Shown: one piece after another, positions 41,477-49,346 of the stretch
How positions within the stretch are numbered: the stretch's first letter is position 1
How the letters are laid out: every line of letters starts with the position of its first letter
NCBI GenBank assembly: GCA_035489755.1
Contig: DATGZK010000077.1
Location: forward strand, 248,001 to 312,000
Length of the DNA stretch: 64,000 bases
Reading direction: 5' to 3'
Source of the DNA: UBA9160 sp035489755
Lineage (GTDB): Bacteria; Myxococcota_A; UBA9160
Notes under the pieces: generated by a model
Told to the model about the DNA's origin: nothing
The model's input: the letters and a program-made list of their open reading frames with translations, nothing else
The model's database searches: none
Program-made: the position numbers and the translations under genes

Positions 41477-42507
41477 GGACCCTCCCGCTCGGGCGGCCCA
41501 AGGAGGGGCGCGAACTTTAGCTGCTGCTCTCCCGGAGCGGGCTGCGGAAACGCGCTGCGCAGCAGCCAGTGGCGCTTTAGACCCTGCACCAGATCATCGG
41601 TATCGCGCACGAGCCCCGAGACCTCGCCGAGGATGTTCTGGTTCGCGTCGAGCTTTGTACGGACGTTGCCCGTGATTTCGTCGACACTGTGCAGCGTGCC
41701 GCGCAGTGCGATCAAGTTGCTGTCGATCATCTCGAGCGTTGTGTTCAGCTTTGCATTGAGCTCGGGCGTCAGCATCCACTCGCCGAGGGAGCCGCGCGGA
41801 TTACGCAGGTGTGTGGTGATGGCGTCGAGATTGGCCACGACCGGTCGTGTCCTTCCGACCACCTCATCGAGGTCCGCGCTTAGCCGCTGGGCGTTGGCGA
41901 GCGCGGCGTCCAGCTTCTCGGTGATGGGAGGCAGCGCCTGCTCGATCTGCGCCACGAGTCGGTCCGCCCGTTCGGCCAGACCTGGCGCCTCCTCCATGGC
42001 GAGAGGCACTCCAAGCACGTCTCCGCGGAGGGGAACCTTGCGGTCCCCCACGAGCACCTCCGTCGCCCGACCGGACTCCTCATAGACCGTGGGTACGCCA
42101 GTCCTTCCCTTCGTGACTTCGAGCTGCCGGCCGCCGAGAAAGCTGCCGGCCGTTAGCCTCGCCTTCGAGTCGCTCCAGATGTAGCCGTAGTACGGCTTCT
42201 TCACCTCAAAGCCAAGGAAGACGTTGTTGTCCGAGTCCGGTGGCTCGGCGTCGATCACGGTGATCTCGCCCACTGCAAATCCCATCAGGAAAACGGGATC
42301 GCCGACGTGCAGACCATCGGCGCTCTGCACAAACGCGTAATAGGGGCATTTCGGAGTGAACCATCCCTTGCGTTCCGCGGTGTGGTAGAGGTAGTAAGCG
42401 AAGCCCACCACCATCAGCCCCGCGGCCACAGCCACGAAGAGCCCGACGATTTTCTCCATCCGTCGCAGGCGGACCCGAAGCTGCGGCGTAAGGTCATGCA
42501 GCGGCAT
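41473..42507 (-). CDS. mlaD: MlaD-type (MCE domain) periplasmic substrate-binding protein
   Basis: This 344-residue protein has one N-terminal membrane helix (IVGLFVAVAAGLMVVGFAYYLYH), an MCE domain (YYAFVQSADGLHVGDPVFLMGFAVGEI) and a long helical tail with repeats suited to a coiled coil (ADRLVAQIEQALPPITEKLDAALANAQ). MlaD binds lipid and links the inner-membrane transporter to the periplasm. Its start immediately follows the upstream gene's stop, and the order permease, ATPase, MCE is that of Mla-type systems. Lipid trafficking is inferred. Confidence 0.85.
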   Translation of the reverse strand: MPLHDLTPQLRVRLRRMEKIVGLFVAVAAGLMVVGFAYYLYHTAERKGWFTPKCPYYAFVQSADGLHVGDPVFLMGFAVGEITVIDAEPPDSDNNVFLGFEVKKPYYGYIWSDSKARLTAGSFLGGRQLEVTKGRTGVPTVYEESGRATEVLVGDRKVPLRGDVLGVPLAMEEAPGLAERADRLVAQIEQALPPITEKLDAALANAQRLSADLDEVVGRTRPVVANLDAITTHLRNPRGSLGEWMLTPELNAKLNTTLEMIDSNLIALRGTLHSVDEITGNVRTKLDANQNILGEVSGLVRDTDDLVQGLKRHWLLRSAFPQPAPGEQQLKFAPLLGPPEREGP

Positions 42508-43278
42508 CTACAACCCGTCCGCCGTCTGTGCGGGAGAAGCGGCGTCCTCCCGGTAGCCGGCCACCTCGTCGGCTTGCGCGAGCAGCCGGAAGCGCCCGTT
42601 CTCCAGCACTGCGAAGCGCTCCGCGTCATCGCGCAGGGAGCGGAAGTCATACGCGCTCGTGATGAGCGACAACGCCTCGCCGTCCGCGGCGCGGCGAGCG
42701 CGCAGCTCGCGTAGAAAACCGAGCCACCACCGGATGCCGCTCGGAGCGAGGCCGCGCAGGGGGCTGTCCAGGAAGAGGATCCGCACCGGCAAAGCCAGGG
42801 AGCGCAGAAGCGCAACACGCTGGCGCAGCGCCAGAGTGAGTTGGCTCGGCACGAGATCCGCGAGCCCCTCGAGCCCAGCCAGCTGGAGCAGCGCGTCCAC
42901 CCGCGTGTGCACCTCGGCGGGGTCCCGATCGCTGTGGTAGCGAAGCGGAAGTGCGACGTTCTCCGCCACGGTCAGGCGGCCGAGCAAGCCGCCTCCGTTC
43001 TCGAAAACGAACCCGACCTCCCGTCGCCAGGCGGTCTGCTCCGATTCGCTCGCCCTCTGCAGATCGCGGCCGAAGATCCGCACGACACCGCGTGCAGAGG
43101 GGTTGAGCCCCGCGGCCGTGGCAAGGAGCGCCGTCTTGCCGCTCGCCGGACCGCCGCCGATCGCCCACCACTCACCCGGGTGGATGCTCCACGTCACCTC
43201 ACGCACCAGCAGCCGACCCGGATCGTCCTCGCTGGCCACGTCGACACTGACGAGCTCGACCTGCGCTGCCTCGCTCAT
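42508..43278 (-). CDS. mlaF: MlaF-type ABC ATPase with degenerate catalytic motifs
   Basis: This protein has 256 residues from MSEAAQVELVSV. The Walker A GGPASGKT (residues 42-49) is kept. The Q-loop position has Glu93 (VFENGG), the signature LSGGQ is replaced by LTLAL (147-151), the base after Walker B is Ser172 (LFLDSPL, normally DE), and the switch histidine site reads ITSAYD (206-211). Most residues that drive ATP hydrolysis are therefore missing although the fold is complete. The gene overlaps the permease and abuts the MCE gene. It may be an inactive partner or may use another ATPase. Confidence 0.8.
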   Translation of the reverse strand: MSEAAQVELVSVDVASEDDPGRLLVREVTWSIHPGEWWAIGGGPASGKTALLATAAGLNPSARGVVRIFGRDLQRASESEQTAWRREVGFVFENGGGLLGRLTVAENVALPLRYHSDRDPAEVHTRVDALLQLAGLEGLADLVPSQLTLALRQRVALLRSLALPVRILFLDSPLRGLAPSGIRWWLGFLRELRARRAADGEALSLITSAYDFRSLRDDAERFAVLENGRFRLLAQADEVAGYREDAASPAQTADGL

Positions 43279-44090
43279 ACGAACACGTATCCGACCAGGA
43301 AGAGCGCGTCGAGCAGCACGCAACCGATCACGCCCTCTACCACGGCCCGCTCCGTCACCGCGGAGATCTCCTCGAAGCGCAGCGGACGCGCCAGCCCGTG
43401 ATAGCAGCTCACGACCGCAATCACGACGCCAAAGAGCCAGGTCTTGAGCCCGAACAGGAGGAAGTCCTGCCAGTGGAGCGCGTCACCGAGCCGGCCGAAG
43501 TAGGCCGCGGGCCGAATCGGGACATCCTGCAAGAACGCGAACACCCAGCCGCTCAGGATGGCCACGAGGACAAAGTATGTCGCGAGACAGAAGACGCAGA
43601 CCGCGAGTCCCAGCATTCGCGGCATCACGAGGTAGTGGATCGGGTCGATCCCGAGCGACTCGAGAGCGCTCACCTCCCCCATCGCGCGCATGGTCCCGAG
43701 CTCGACGACGTTGCTGGTACCCGCACGGGCCAGCACCACAATCGCCGTAAGCAGCGGCCCGAGCTCTCGCATCACGACGGTCACCATGACGGTGCCGATC
43801 AGCTGCTCCGCGCCCACGCGGCTCAGCAGCGCCACCGTCTGGCCGATGATGACGAGTCCGAACGTGACACCGAGGAAGATCGCCATCGGAAGCAGCCGCA
43901 CCCCCGCCTGACGGATCTGCGCGAACATCAGCGGATGGACGACCTTTCGCGAGACGCCAAACTTGGTCAGCATGACGCCAAGGGTGATCAGAGCGAACGC
44001 CGTCATGTCGCGCAGGAGCATCGCGATTTGAACGGCGCGGTATCCAACGAGGTCCAAGGATCGCTCTGAGGAGTCCGTCGTCCCGATCAT
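43275..44090 (-). CDS. mlaE: MlaE-type ABC transporter permease
   Basis: This protein has 271 residues from MIGTTDSSERS. It has hydrophobic helices such as LLPMAIFLGVTFGLVIIGQ, VFCLATYFVLVAILSGWVF and the family region MVTVVMRELGPLLTAIVVLARAGTSNVVELGTMRAMGEVSALESLGIDP, with the typical EL.TM...E.DAL-type contact to the ATPase. It overlaps the ATPase gene by ATGA (43275-43278). MlaE proteins form the inner-membrane core of phospholipid transport to or from the outer membrane. An upstream ATG at 44279 would add a non-family tail, so I used the internal one. Confidence 0.87.
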   Translation of the reverse strand: MIGTTDSSERSLDLVGYRAVQIAMLLRDMTAFALITLGVMLTKFGVSRKVVHPLMFAQIRQAGVRLLPMAIFLGVTFGLVIIGQTVALLSRVGAEQLIGTVMVTVVMRELGPLLTAIVVLARAGTSNVVELGTMRAMGEVSALESLGIDPIHYLVMPRMLGLAVCVFCLATYFVLVAILSGWVFAFLQDVPIRPAAYFGRLGDALHWQDFLLFGLKTWLFGVVIAVVSCYHGLARPLRFEEISAVTERAVVEGVIGCVLLDALFLVGYVFV

Positions 44091-44394
44091 GATGCGCCAG
44101 AGCGTACCGAACGATGCCTGCCCATGGGCGCCTTCACTCCCGCGTCGGGGGGTTGCAGCAAGCTCGAGGACCGGGCGATTGGTTCGCGGATCCAGCGCCG
44201 CTCGCGAATCGCCGCGCGGCTCCGACCCGGCGGCCCTGGATCTTCGCTCCTTCGCAAGTTCCCCTGCAGGCTCGTCCACGACAAGAGGGCCTGGGCGGCA
44301 GCCGGAGGATAGAGAACACGCTTCGCGCTACGGTGTGGGCCCGCAGCTTGCCAGGCCCATTGCGCTGCGCTTGTGCGTCAATCGAGGTGGATCC
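44091..44394. other. Intergenic region between mlaE and NYN-LOTUS genes
   Basis: These about 304 bases separate two divergent genes. Nothing gene-like is seen on either strand apart from arginine-rich open frames. It should contain the promoters of the Mla operon and of the NYN gene. Confidence 0.4.
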
Positions 44395-45156
44395 GTGGCA
44401 GACGTCCCGCTGATCGCCGTGTTCGTCGACTTCGAAAACCTTGCGATCGGCGTGCGCGATATGAAAAAAGGTGAGTTCAAGGTCGATCTTGTCCTCAAGC
44501 GCCTGCTCGAGAAGGGGCGCATCGTGTTCAAACGCGCCTACTGCGACTGGGGCAAGTACCGCAACGCCGTGCGCGAGTTCCACGCGCATGGCATCGAGAT
44601 GGTGGACATCCCGCAGTCACGAATGAGTGGAAAGAACAGCGCGGATATCCACATGGTAGTGGATGCTCTCGACTTGTGTTACGCGAAAGAGCACATCGAC
44701 ATCTTTGCTCTTTTGTCCGGTGACAGCGATTTCTCTCCGCTCGTCTCGAAGCTCAAGGAGAACAACAAACGCGTGGTGGGTTGCGGCGTGAAGAGCTCCA
44801 CTTCGGACCTGCTCATCGGGAGTTGCGACGAGTTCATCTACTACGACGATCTTGTGCGTGTCGCGGAGAAACCGAAGCGCGCCAAGCCCGCCGGCGCTCC
44901 GAAGAGCACGGAGAAGAAGACCGAAGCCATCGAGAAGCTCGTCGAAATCGTGGCCTCTCTCGAGCGTGACTATGATGTGGTCTGGGGTTCGATGGTGAAG
45001 CAGACGATCCGCCGCGTGCATCCTGGGTTCAACGAGGAGTACTACGGATATCCTTCGTTCCCAGCGTTGCTCGAGGATGCACGAGACCAAGGAGTGATCG
45101 ACCTCGAGTACGACGAGTCACGTGGCAACTATATTGTCCGATCGAAGCCCGACTAG
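44395..45156 (+). CDS. NYN domain RNase-like protein with C-terminal LOTUS/OST-HTH domain
   Basis: This protein has 253 residues from GTG 44395, with AGGTGG before it. The N-terminal NYN/PIN-like domain has the acidic sites FVDFENLAIGV, SADIHMVVDALDL and LSGDSDFSPLVSKLKENN, which together bind the metal used for RNA cleavage in this family. After a lysine-rich linker (KPKRAKPAGAPKSTEKK) the last 80 residues resemble a LOTUS/OST-HTH domain (VWGSMVKQTIRRVHPGFNEEYYGY, FPALLEDARDQGVIDLE). NYN-LOTUS proteins are linked to RNA processing and target binding. The substrate is unknown. Confidence 0.85.
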   Translation: MADVPLIAVFVDFENLAIGVRDMKKGEFKVDLVLKRLLEKGRIVFKRAYCDWGKYRNAVREFHAHGIEMVDIPQSRMSGKNSADIHMVVDALDLCYAKEHIDIFALLSGDSDFSPLVSKLKENNKRVVGCGVKSSTSDLLIGSCDEFIYYDDLVRVAEKPKRAKPAGAPKSTEKKTEAIEKLVEIVASLERDYDVVWGSMVKQTIRRVHPGFNEEYYGYPSFPALLEDARDQGVIDLEYDESRGNYIVRSKPD

Positions 45157-45174
45157 CGCGATCCTGCGCCTGCC

Positions 45175-46047
45175 TTAGGAATGTGGCTCGCGCCGGGACA
45201 GGCAGAACTCGGGCGCATGAAGCCAGCACTTGCCGTCGCGAGGATGGGCGAAGCGCACGAGGCTGCGCACCTCCGATGCGCCGCCCGCCCGAAAGCTTTC
45301 GATCAGCAGCCGCTCGTGGATGACGTCGCGCGCGCCGTGACAGAACGAGACCCCCATCCCGATCAGGAAGCGCGCAGCGAATCGATCGCCCTGCCGGCGG
45401 ACCAGCAGCCCTTGGCCTGCGAGGTTGCGCCCGAAGCGTGCGGCGGGCGGCGGCGGGCGGATACCGGTGAACGGGATGAGCAGTCTCCCGCCAGGCAGGA
45501 GCCCGTCGAGCCAGTGCGCCTTCGGATGGGTACAGCCCGCGGACACCAAGATCGCGTCGGCGGGCTGCGCGGCGTGCCGCGTGCCGTCCCCTGCGACGAG
45601 CGTCACCTGCGGCCAGGCGGTGAGGTTCCGGACCGCACTCGCCGCGAAGCCGCGGTCGAGCTCCACGGCGGTGACGTGACCCGAACGACCCACGATCTCG
45701 CCGAGGATCGCGCTGTAGTAGCCGGTCCCTGCGCCGATGTGCACGACGTGGTGGCCCTCCTCGACGTCGAGCGCATCAATCAGCGCGGCGACAAGGCTTG
45801 GAGCCCCGTTGTTCAGCAGGCGGCCCGGGTCGAGCGCGATGGGAATGTCGGCGTACACGCGGGCCGGGTCCGCGTCGGGGGTCGACACATAGCCTTCGGG
45901 CGCTCGCAGCGTGAGCCACGGCCCACGGCCGACGAAATCCTCGCGGGCGACCGTGGCGAGGGCTTCCACGAGCCGCTTGCTCCGCAGCCCGAGCCTCCCG
46001 GCCAGCTCCTCTGCGTAGCGTCTGCGAATTCCATCGAGCTCGCTCAA
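45175..46047 (-). CDS. Protein-L-isoaspartate O-methyltransferase-like enzyme
   Basis: This 290-residue methyltransferase has a family-like N-terminal region (ALATVAREDFVGRGPW), the SAM site VVHIGAGTGYYSAILGEIVG, then VTAVELDRGFAASAVRNL, VAGDGTRHAAQPADAILVSAGCTHP and LDGLLPGGRLLIPF. PCMT enzymes repair isoaspartyl residues in old proteins. A C-terminal extension of about 90 residues (FLIGMGVSFCHGARDVIHERLLIESFRAGG) is not part of the standard core and may specify another substrate. It follows the nitroreductase gene by 16 bases on the same strand. Confidence 0.82.
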   Translation of the reverse strand: MSELDGIRRRYAEELAGRLGLRSKRLVEALATVAREDFVGRGPWLTLRAPEGYVSTPDADPARVYADIPIALDPGRLLNNGAPSLVAALIDALDVEEGHHVVHIGAGTGYYSAILGEIVGRSGHVTAVELDRGFAASAVRNLTAWPQVTLVAGDGTRHAAQPADAILVSAGCTHPKAHWLDGLLPGGRLLIPFTGIRPPPPAARFGRNLAGQGLLVRRQGDRFAARFLIGMGVSFCHGARDVIHERLLIESFRAGGASEVRSLVRFAHPRDGKCWLHAPEFCLSRREPHS

Positions 46048-46063
46048 GGCAACCTCCCCGGGT

Positions 46064-46714
46064 TTAGCGCCGCGCTCCCCAGGTATTCCAGTGAGTCAGC
46101 TTCGCTGCCGGGATGCGCTCGGCGCGTCGAAAGCCTTGGCCCGTGAAATAGGCGACCGGAAAGAGCGCGACCTGCGTTACAGCGTCGGGGATGTCGAGAA
46201 GCTTCCCCACCTCCCCTTCGTTCGCAAGATGGAGAGTCGTCCACGCCGTGCCGAGGCCGCGCGCGCGCAAGGCGAGCATGAAAGACCACGCGGCAGGGAG
46301 GATCGACCCATAGACCGAGGCCTGCTCTACGACGCGCGCCTTCTCGACACGGCCCTGGATGCAGGGGATCACGAAGACGGGCACTTCGTGCAGATGGTCG
46401 GCGAGGTAGCGGGCGGAGTCGATGACGCGTGGCATCTGGTGGGCCCTCGGATCGTCGCTCGTGTAGCGCGCCCATTCGGAGCGGCTCTCGTATGCGTCGA
46501 AGGCCTGCTTGTACAGCCGCGCGATTTCTGCCCGCTTCGCGGGATCGGTGACGACCACGAAATGCCAGCACTGGGCGTTCGATCCGGTCGGAGCCTGGAG
46601 CGCGATCTCGATGCACTGCTCGATCAGCTGGGGCGGGACTGGGCGCTTTAGGTCGAGGCGTTTGCGGACAGACCGCGTCGTGGTGAGAAAATGGTCCAAG
46701 GCGGCGACGTCCAT
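46064..46714 (-). CDS. Nitroreductase family protein
   Basis: This protein has 216 residues from ATG 46714, which has AGAGG six bases upstream. FLTTTRSVRKRL is the FMN-binding arginine region, IALQAPTGSNAQCWHFVVV is the second FMN site, and LALRARGLGTAWTTLHLANEGEVGKLLDIP is family-typical. These enzymes reduce nitro groups or quinones with NAD(P)H. It is followed by the methyltransferase gene. The substrate cannot be defined, although its length is standard and the FMN motifs are present. Confidence 0.88.
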   Translation of the reverse strand: MDVAALDHFLTTTRSVRKRLDLKRPVPPQLIEQCIEIALQAPTGSNAQCWHFVVVTDPAKRAEIARLYKQAFDAYESRSEWARYTSDDPRAHQMPRVIDSARYLADHLHEVPVFVIPCIQGRVEKARVVEQASVYGSILPAAWSFMLALRARGLGTAWTTLHLANEGEVGKLLDIPDAVTQVALFPVAYFTGQGFRRAERIPAAKLTHWNTWGARR

Positions 46715-46954
46715 GGGCATCCTCTTTTCGCAGGTCATGCCTTCATCGATTGCAGCACAGATCCGCCGTGCTGCCAGCGGGACGGCACGCGGAGTACAAT
46801 CCGCCTTTCGATGGGGACGCCCGAAATCGCGCGGGAGACGCCCGCCCCGCCCTCGCGGCGCATGGGGCGACCCGGCCGGGAACAAGCCGACCGCCGGCTG
46901 CGTGCTCGGCGGGCACTCGCGACGACGCGCGCTGCCTCGGAGGAAGGAGAGGGA

Positions 46955-47083
46955 ATGAGGGGTGTCGACCGCATCATCGCATGGGAGCACTCCCCGGATT
47001 CGGTGCGCTCCTCCGTTCGCTACAGGGGGATCCTCGACGAATGGATCTTGCGCACATCAGGGAAGATCACAGGAGGGAGCTAG
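46955..47083 (+). CDS. 42-residue micro-protein upstream of DUF4404
   Basis: This very short gene has a strong ribosome site (AAGGAGAGGGA before ATG 46955) and ends at TAG 47081. Its product begins MRGVDRIIAWEHSP and continues with SVRYRGILDEWILRTSGKI. No family is known to me. It lies two bases before the DUF4404 start, with a second strong ribosome site overlapping its end, so both are probably made from one message. Its role is unknown and it could be a leader peptide. Confidence 0.5.
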   Translation: MRGVDRIIAWEHSPDSVRSSVRYRGILDEWILRTSGKITGGS

Positions 47084-47085
47084 TC

Positions 47086-47370
47086 GTGTCCACCCGAAAC
47101 CGCAAGCTGCAAGAGACGCTCGAAGGGCTGCGCGCCGAGCTCGACGCTGAGACCTCGCTCGACCCGCAGCTGCGGGCAAGGCTCGAGCACACCGTGGAGC
47201 AGATTCAGGCCGCGCTCGATAAGACTCCGCCTGGCTCCGAAATCGCGACCGACGGCGCCTCGTTCACGGGGCGCCTTTCGGAATCGGCCCGACACTTCGA
47301 GGCGACGCACCCCGACATCGCCTCAGCCCTTGGCCGCGTGATCGACGCGCTGGCGGCTCTTGGGATTTGA
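47086..47370 (+). CDS. DUF4404 family protein
   Basis: This protein has 94 residues from GTG 47086, with AGGAGGG upstream. It is a small helical protein: LQETLEGLRAELDAETSLDPQLRARLEHTVEQIQAALD followed by RLSESARHFEATHPDIASALGRVIDALAALGI. The HFExxHP then IDALAALGI end is the mark of DUF4404. The family is widespread in Gram-negatives with unknown function. The N-terminal part is likely a coiled coil. It is convergent with the OsmC gene (15 bases between stops). Confidence 0.75.
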   Translation: MSTRNRKLQETLEGLRAELDAETSLDPQLRARLEHTVEQIQAALDKTPPGSEIATDGASFTGRLSESARHFEATHPDIASALGRVIDALAALGI

Positions 47371-47385
47371 TCCAGGCGGGCTGGG

Positions 47386-47820
47386 CTAGCCTCTTACGAC
47401 CTCAGCTTCGAGATGCTTGTTCGCGAGCAGAGAGTTCGAGACGAGACAGCTCTTCTCCGCCTTCTCGAGCAGGCGGCGTGCGCGCCCCTCGTCCGCGGCT
47501 TCGTCTACGACTAGCCGCGCCCGAATGTTCAGGTCGCTGAAGCGGAGCGTGCCCTCTATCCGGTCGAGTACCCCTTCGGCATTGCAGTCGAGCTCGCGCC
47601 ACGCAAAGCCGGAGGCCCGCGCGATGGCCCGAAACGAGAGAACGAAGCAGTCGGCGACCGCGGCGACCAGCAGTGTCTCGGGAGACCAGCGATCGCCGGG
47701 TCCCCCGAACTCGGCCGGCGCCGCGGTGCGGAGCTCTCCAAGGGCGCGGCCTGAAACGACAACCTCCCCTTCGGCAGCTGCGCGGGCGGTCACCGCATAA
47801 CGATGAGGCAGATCCTGCAC
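47386..47820 (-). CDS. OsmC family peroxide-type protein
   Basis: This 144-residue protein has the OsmC fold and the two reactive cysteines: VADCFVLSFRAIARASG and EKSCLVSNSL, together with WSPETLLVAA. OsmC/Ohr proteins reduce organic hydroperoxides with thiols. This one lacks a clear Ohr-specific motif, so the general family name is used. It is convergent with the DUF4404 gene. The length is normal for the family. Confidence 0.85.
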   Translation of the reverse strand: MQDLPHRYAVTARAAAEGEVVVSGRALGELRTAAPAEFGGPGDRWSPETLLVAAVADCFVLSFRAIARASGFAWRELDCNAEGVLDRIEGTLRFSDLNIRARLVVDEAADEGRARRLLEKAEKSCLVSNSLLANKHLEAEVVRG

Positions 47821-48114
47821 AGCCAGAACCTAACACCCCCGCCGCCGGGTGGCCTGGCATCCTGGCGAGGCACCCCCCGTGTGCTATCACACCCCGTCGA
47901 GAGGCGTCCTGCCTGCCGGGTTGATGTCACCGTTGATAGCCCCACCGGAAACGTGATCCTGCCCATGAATGCCCCTCCCGCACGCGTCCCGCCGATCCTC
48001 CGGGCTCGGGGTGCGCGTCGGTTTTCTTCGGTGTCGCCGTGAATCGGATGTGCCGGACCGGTGGCGACCGAGTGAATGTCCGCGCCTTGCGCGCGGGCGT
48101 GGAGTGAACGGGGT

Positions 48115-48456
48115 TTGGCGAAGAAACTCTACATTGGAAATCTGCCCTTCAGCGCGACCGAGGATGATGTCCGGCAGCTCTTTGAGCGCCACGGCACGGT
48201 GTCTTCGGTATCTTTGATCAACGACCGCGAGACCGGTCGACCGCGTGGCTTCGGCTTCGTTGAAATGGACGATGCGGGCGCCACCGCAGCCATCGCAGCG
48301 CTTGACGGAAAGGACTTCGGCGGCCGCAGCTTGCGGGTCAACGAAGCTCACGACAAGCGCGGAGGCGGTGGCGGAGGAGGCGGCGGCGGCGGGGGTGGCG
48401 GTCGGCGCTTCGGTGGCGGTGGTGGCGGCGGGGGCGGCGGGCGTCGCGACTGGTAG
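48115..48456 (+). CDS. RRM RNA-binding protein with glycine-rich tail
   Basis: This protein has 113 residues from TTG 48115. The RNA recognition motif has RNP2 LYIGNL and RNP1 RGFGFVEM, with conserved aromatic residues for RNA stacking. The last 35 residues are almost all glycine with a few arginine (GGGGRRFGGGG type), as in cyanobacterial and plant cold-inducible RNA-binding proteins. The start is uncertain because the frame also continues upstream. GGAG lies ten bases before the TTG. It may be cold-induced. The upstream gap of about 290 bases may contain a long leader. Confidence 0.8.
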   Translation: MAKKLYIGNLPFSATEDDVRQLFERHGTVSSVSLINDRETGRPRGFGFVEMDDAGATAAIAALDGKDFGGRSLRVNEAHDKRGGGGGGGGGGGGGGRRFGGGGGGGGGGRRDW

Positions 48457-48674
48457 CGGCGGTCCAGGCGCCTCGGCGCCGGCCACGGCCTCTGCATCAA
48501 AGACGCAGGCAACCCTGCGCTCCTGCGGCCCTTTGCCGGAGGAGTAGGCCCGGGCCAGCGGAAGCTGCGCGCGGCGTCTTCGTCATGGGCCCTCTATGGG
48601 CCTGCGCCCCTTTGTGCGCCCGTTGCGATTCGGTTTGCGTGGGTGAGAAGCGCCGCCCTTGTCGGCGTGGAGGT

Positions 48675-49331
48675 TCAACCCACGCTGGCGTACAGGGCGA
48701 GTGCTTCGGCGATCGTGGACTCCTCGACGCCCGGCTCCTCTGCCACCGCACGCAGCCACGCTGCGCGCTCAAGAGCGCAGATCGTGATCGGACGCGTGAG
48801 TCCGGAAAGGACTGCCGCCTGCCGTGCGAACGCGGTTGCGTATTCGGGCGGCCGCACGTCTCTTGCGAGCTCCGCCAGCGCGAAGGGGTCGGGAGGCGGA
48901 ACTGCGGCGCGATCGGGCGCAACGATCTGCGGGCTACCGGGGCGTGCGCCTCCGCCGGCGAGCCCCGGTCCGTCGCAGAGCACCGCGCCTCGCACGGCCT
49001 CGGGCCGAGCTCCAGCGAGCAGGAGGGCCACGTAGGCGCCGAGCCCGCGACCCACGAGCGTCACCTGCCCAAGGTGGGCGAGGGCCGCATCGGCGTCGCC
49101 CATCAACACCTCCGCGGTGTAACCGCCCCCGGCGGGAATGCTCGATGCGCCATGACCGGTGAAGTCGAGGGCAGCGATCGGCCCCGGCCACGCGTTCAGC
49201 ACCTCCGCAGGGGCGGCGGGTGAGCGCTCCCCAAGGCCGTGGAGCCAGAGCAGCGCTCGCCCTGTTCCATTCCGCAGTTCGTGGAGTGCGAGTCGCACCT
49301 TCGCGTGGGTCAAGAGCGTCGGCGGCGCCAT
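48675..49331 (-). CDS. Alpha/beta hydrolase-fold protein lacking the nucleophile serine
   Basis: This 218-residue protein has the alpha/beta hydrolase fold: ALLWLHGLGERSPA, IAALDFTGHGASS (oxyanion and second strand). The nucleophile elbow reads GRGLG (LVGRGLGAYVALLLA), where GxSxG is expected, so the serine is replaced by glycine. It could be inactive or use another residue. It ends before the RRM gene and lies 15 bases after another hydrolase gene, so both may form a pair. A role is not known. Confidence 0.7.
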   Translation of the reverse strand: MAPPTLLTHAKVRLALHELRNGTGRALLWLHGLGERSPAAPAEVLNAWPGPIAALDFTGHGASSIPAGGGYTAEVLMGDADAALAHLGQVTLVGRGLGAYVALLLAGARPEAVRGAVLCDGPGLAGGGARPGSPQIVAPDRAAVPPPDPFALAELARDVRPPEYATAFARQAAVLSGLTRPITICALERAAWLRAVAEEPGVEESTIAEALALYASVG

Positions 49332-49346
49332 GTTTGCGCGGCGGCC

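Noticed and set aside
47887..48486. Minus-strand frame over the glycine-rich RRM gene
   Set aside because: It is alanine/threonine-rich sequence produced by reading the glycine codons in reverse; the plus strand has RNP1 and RNP2.
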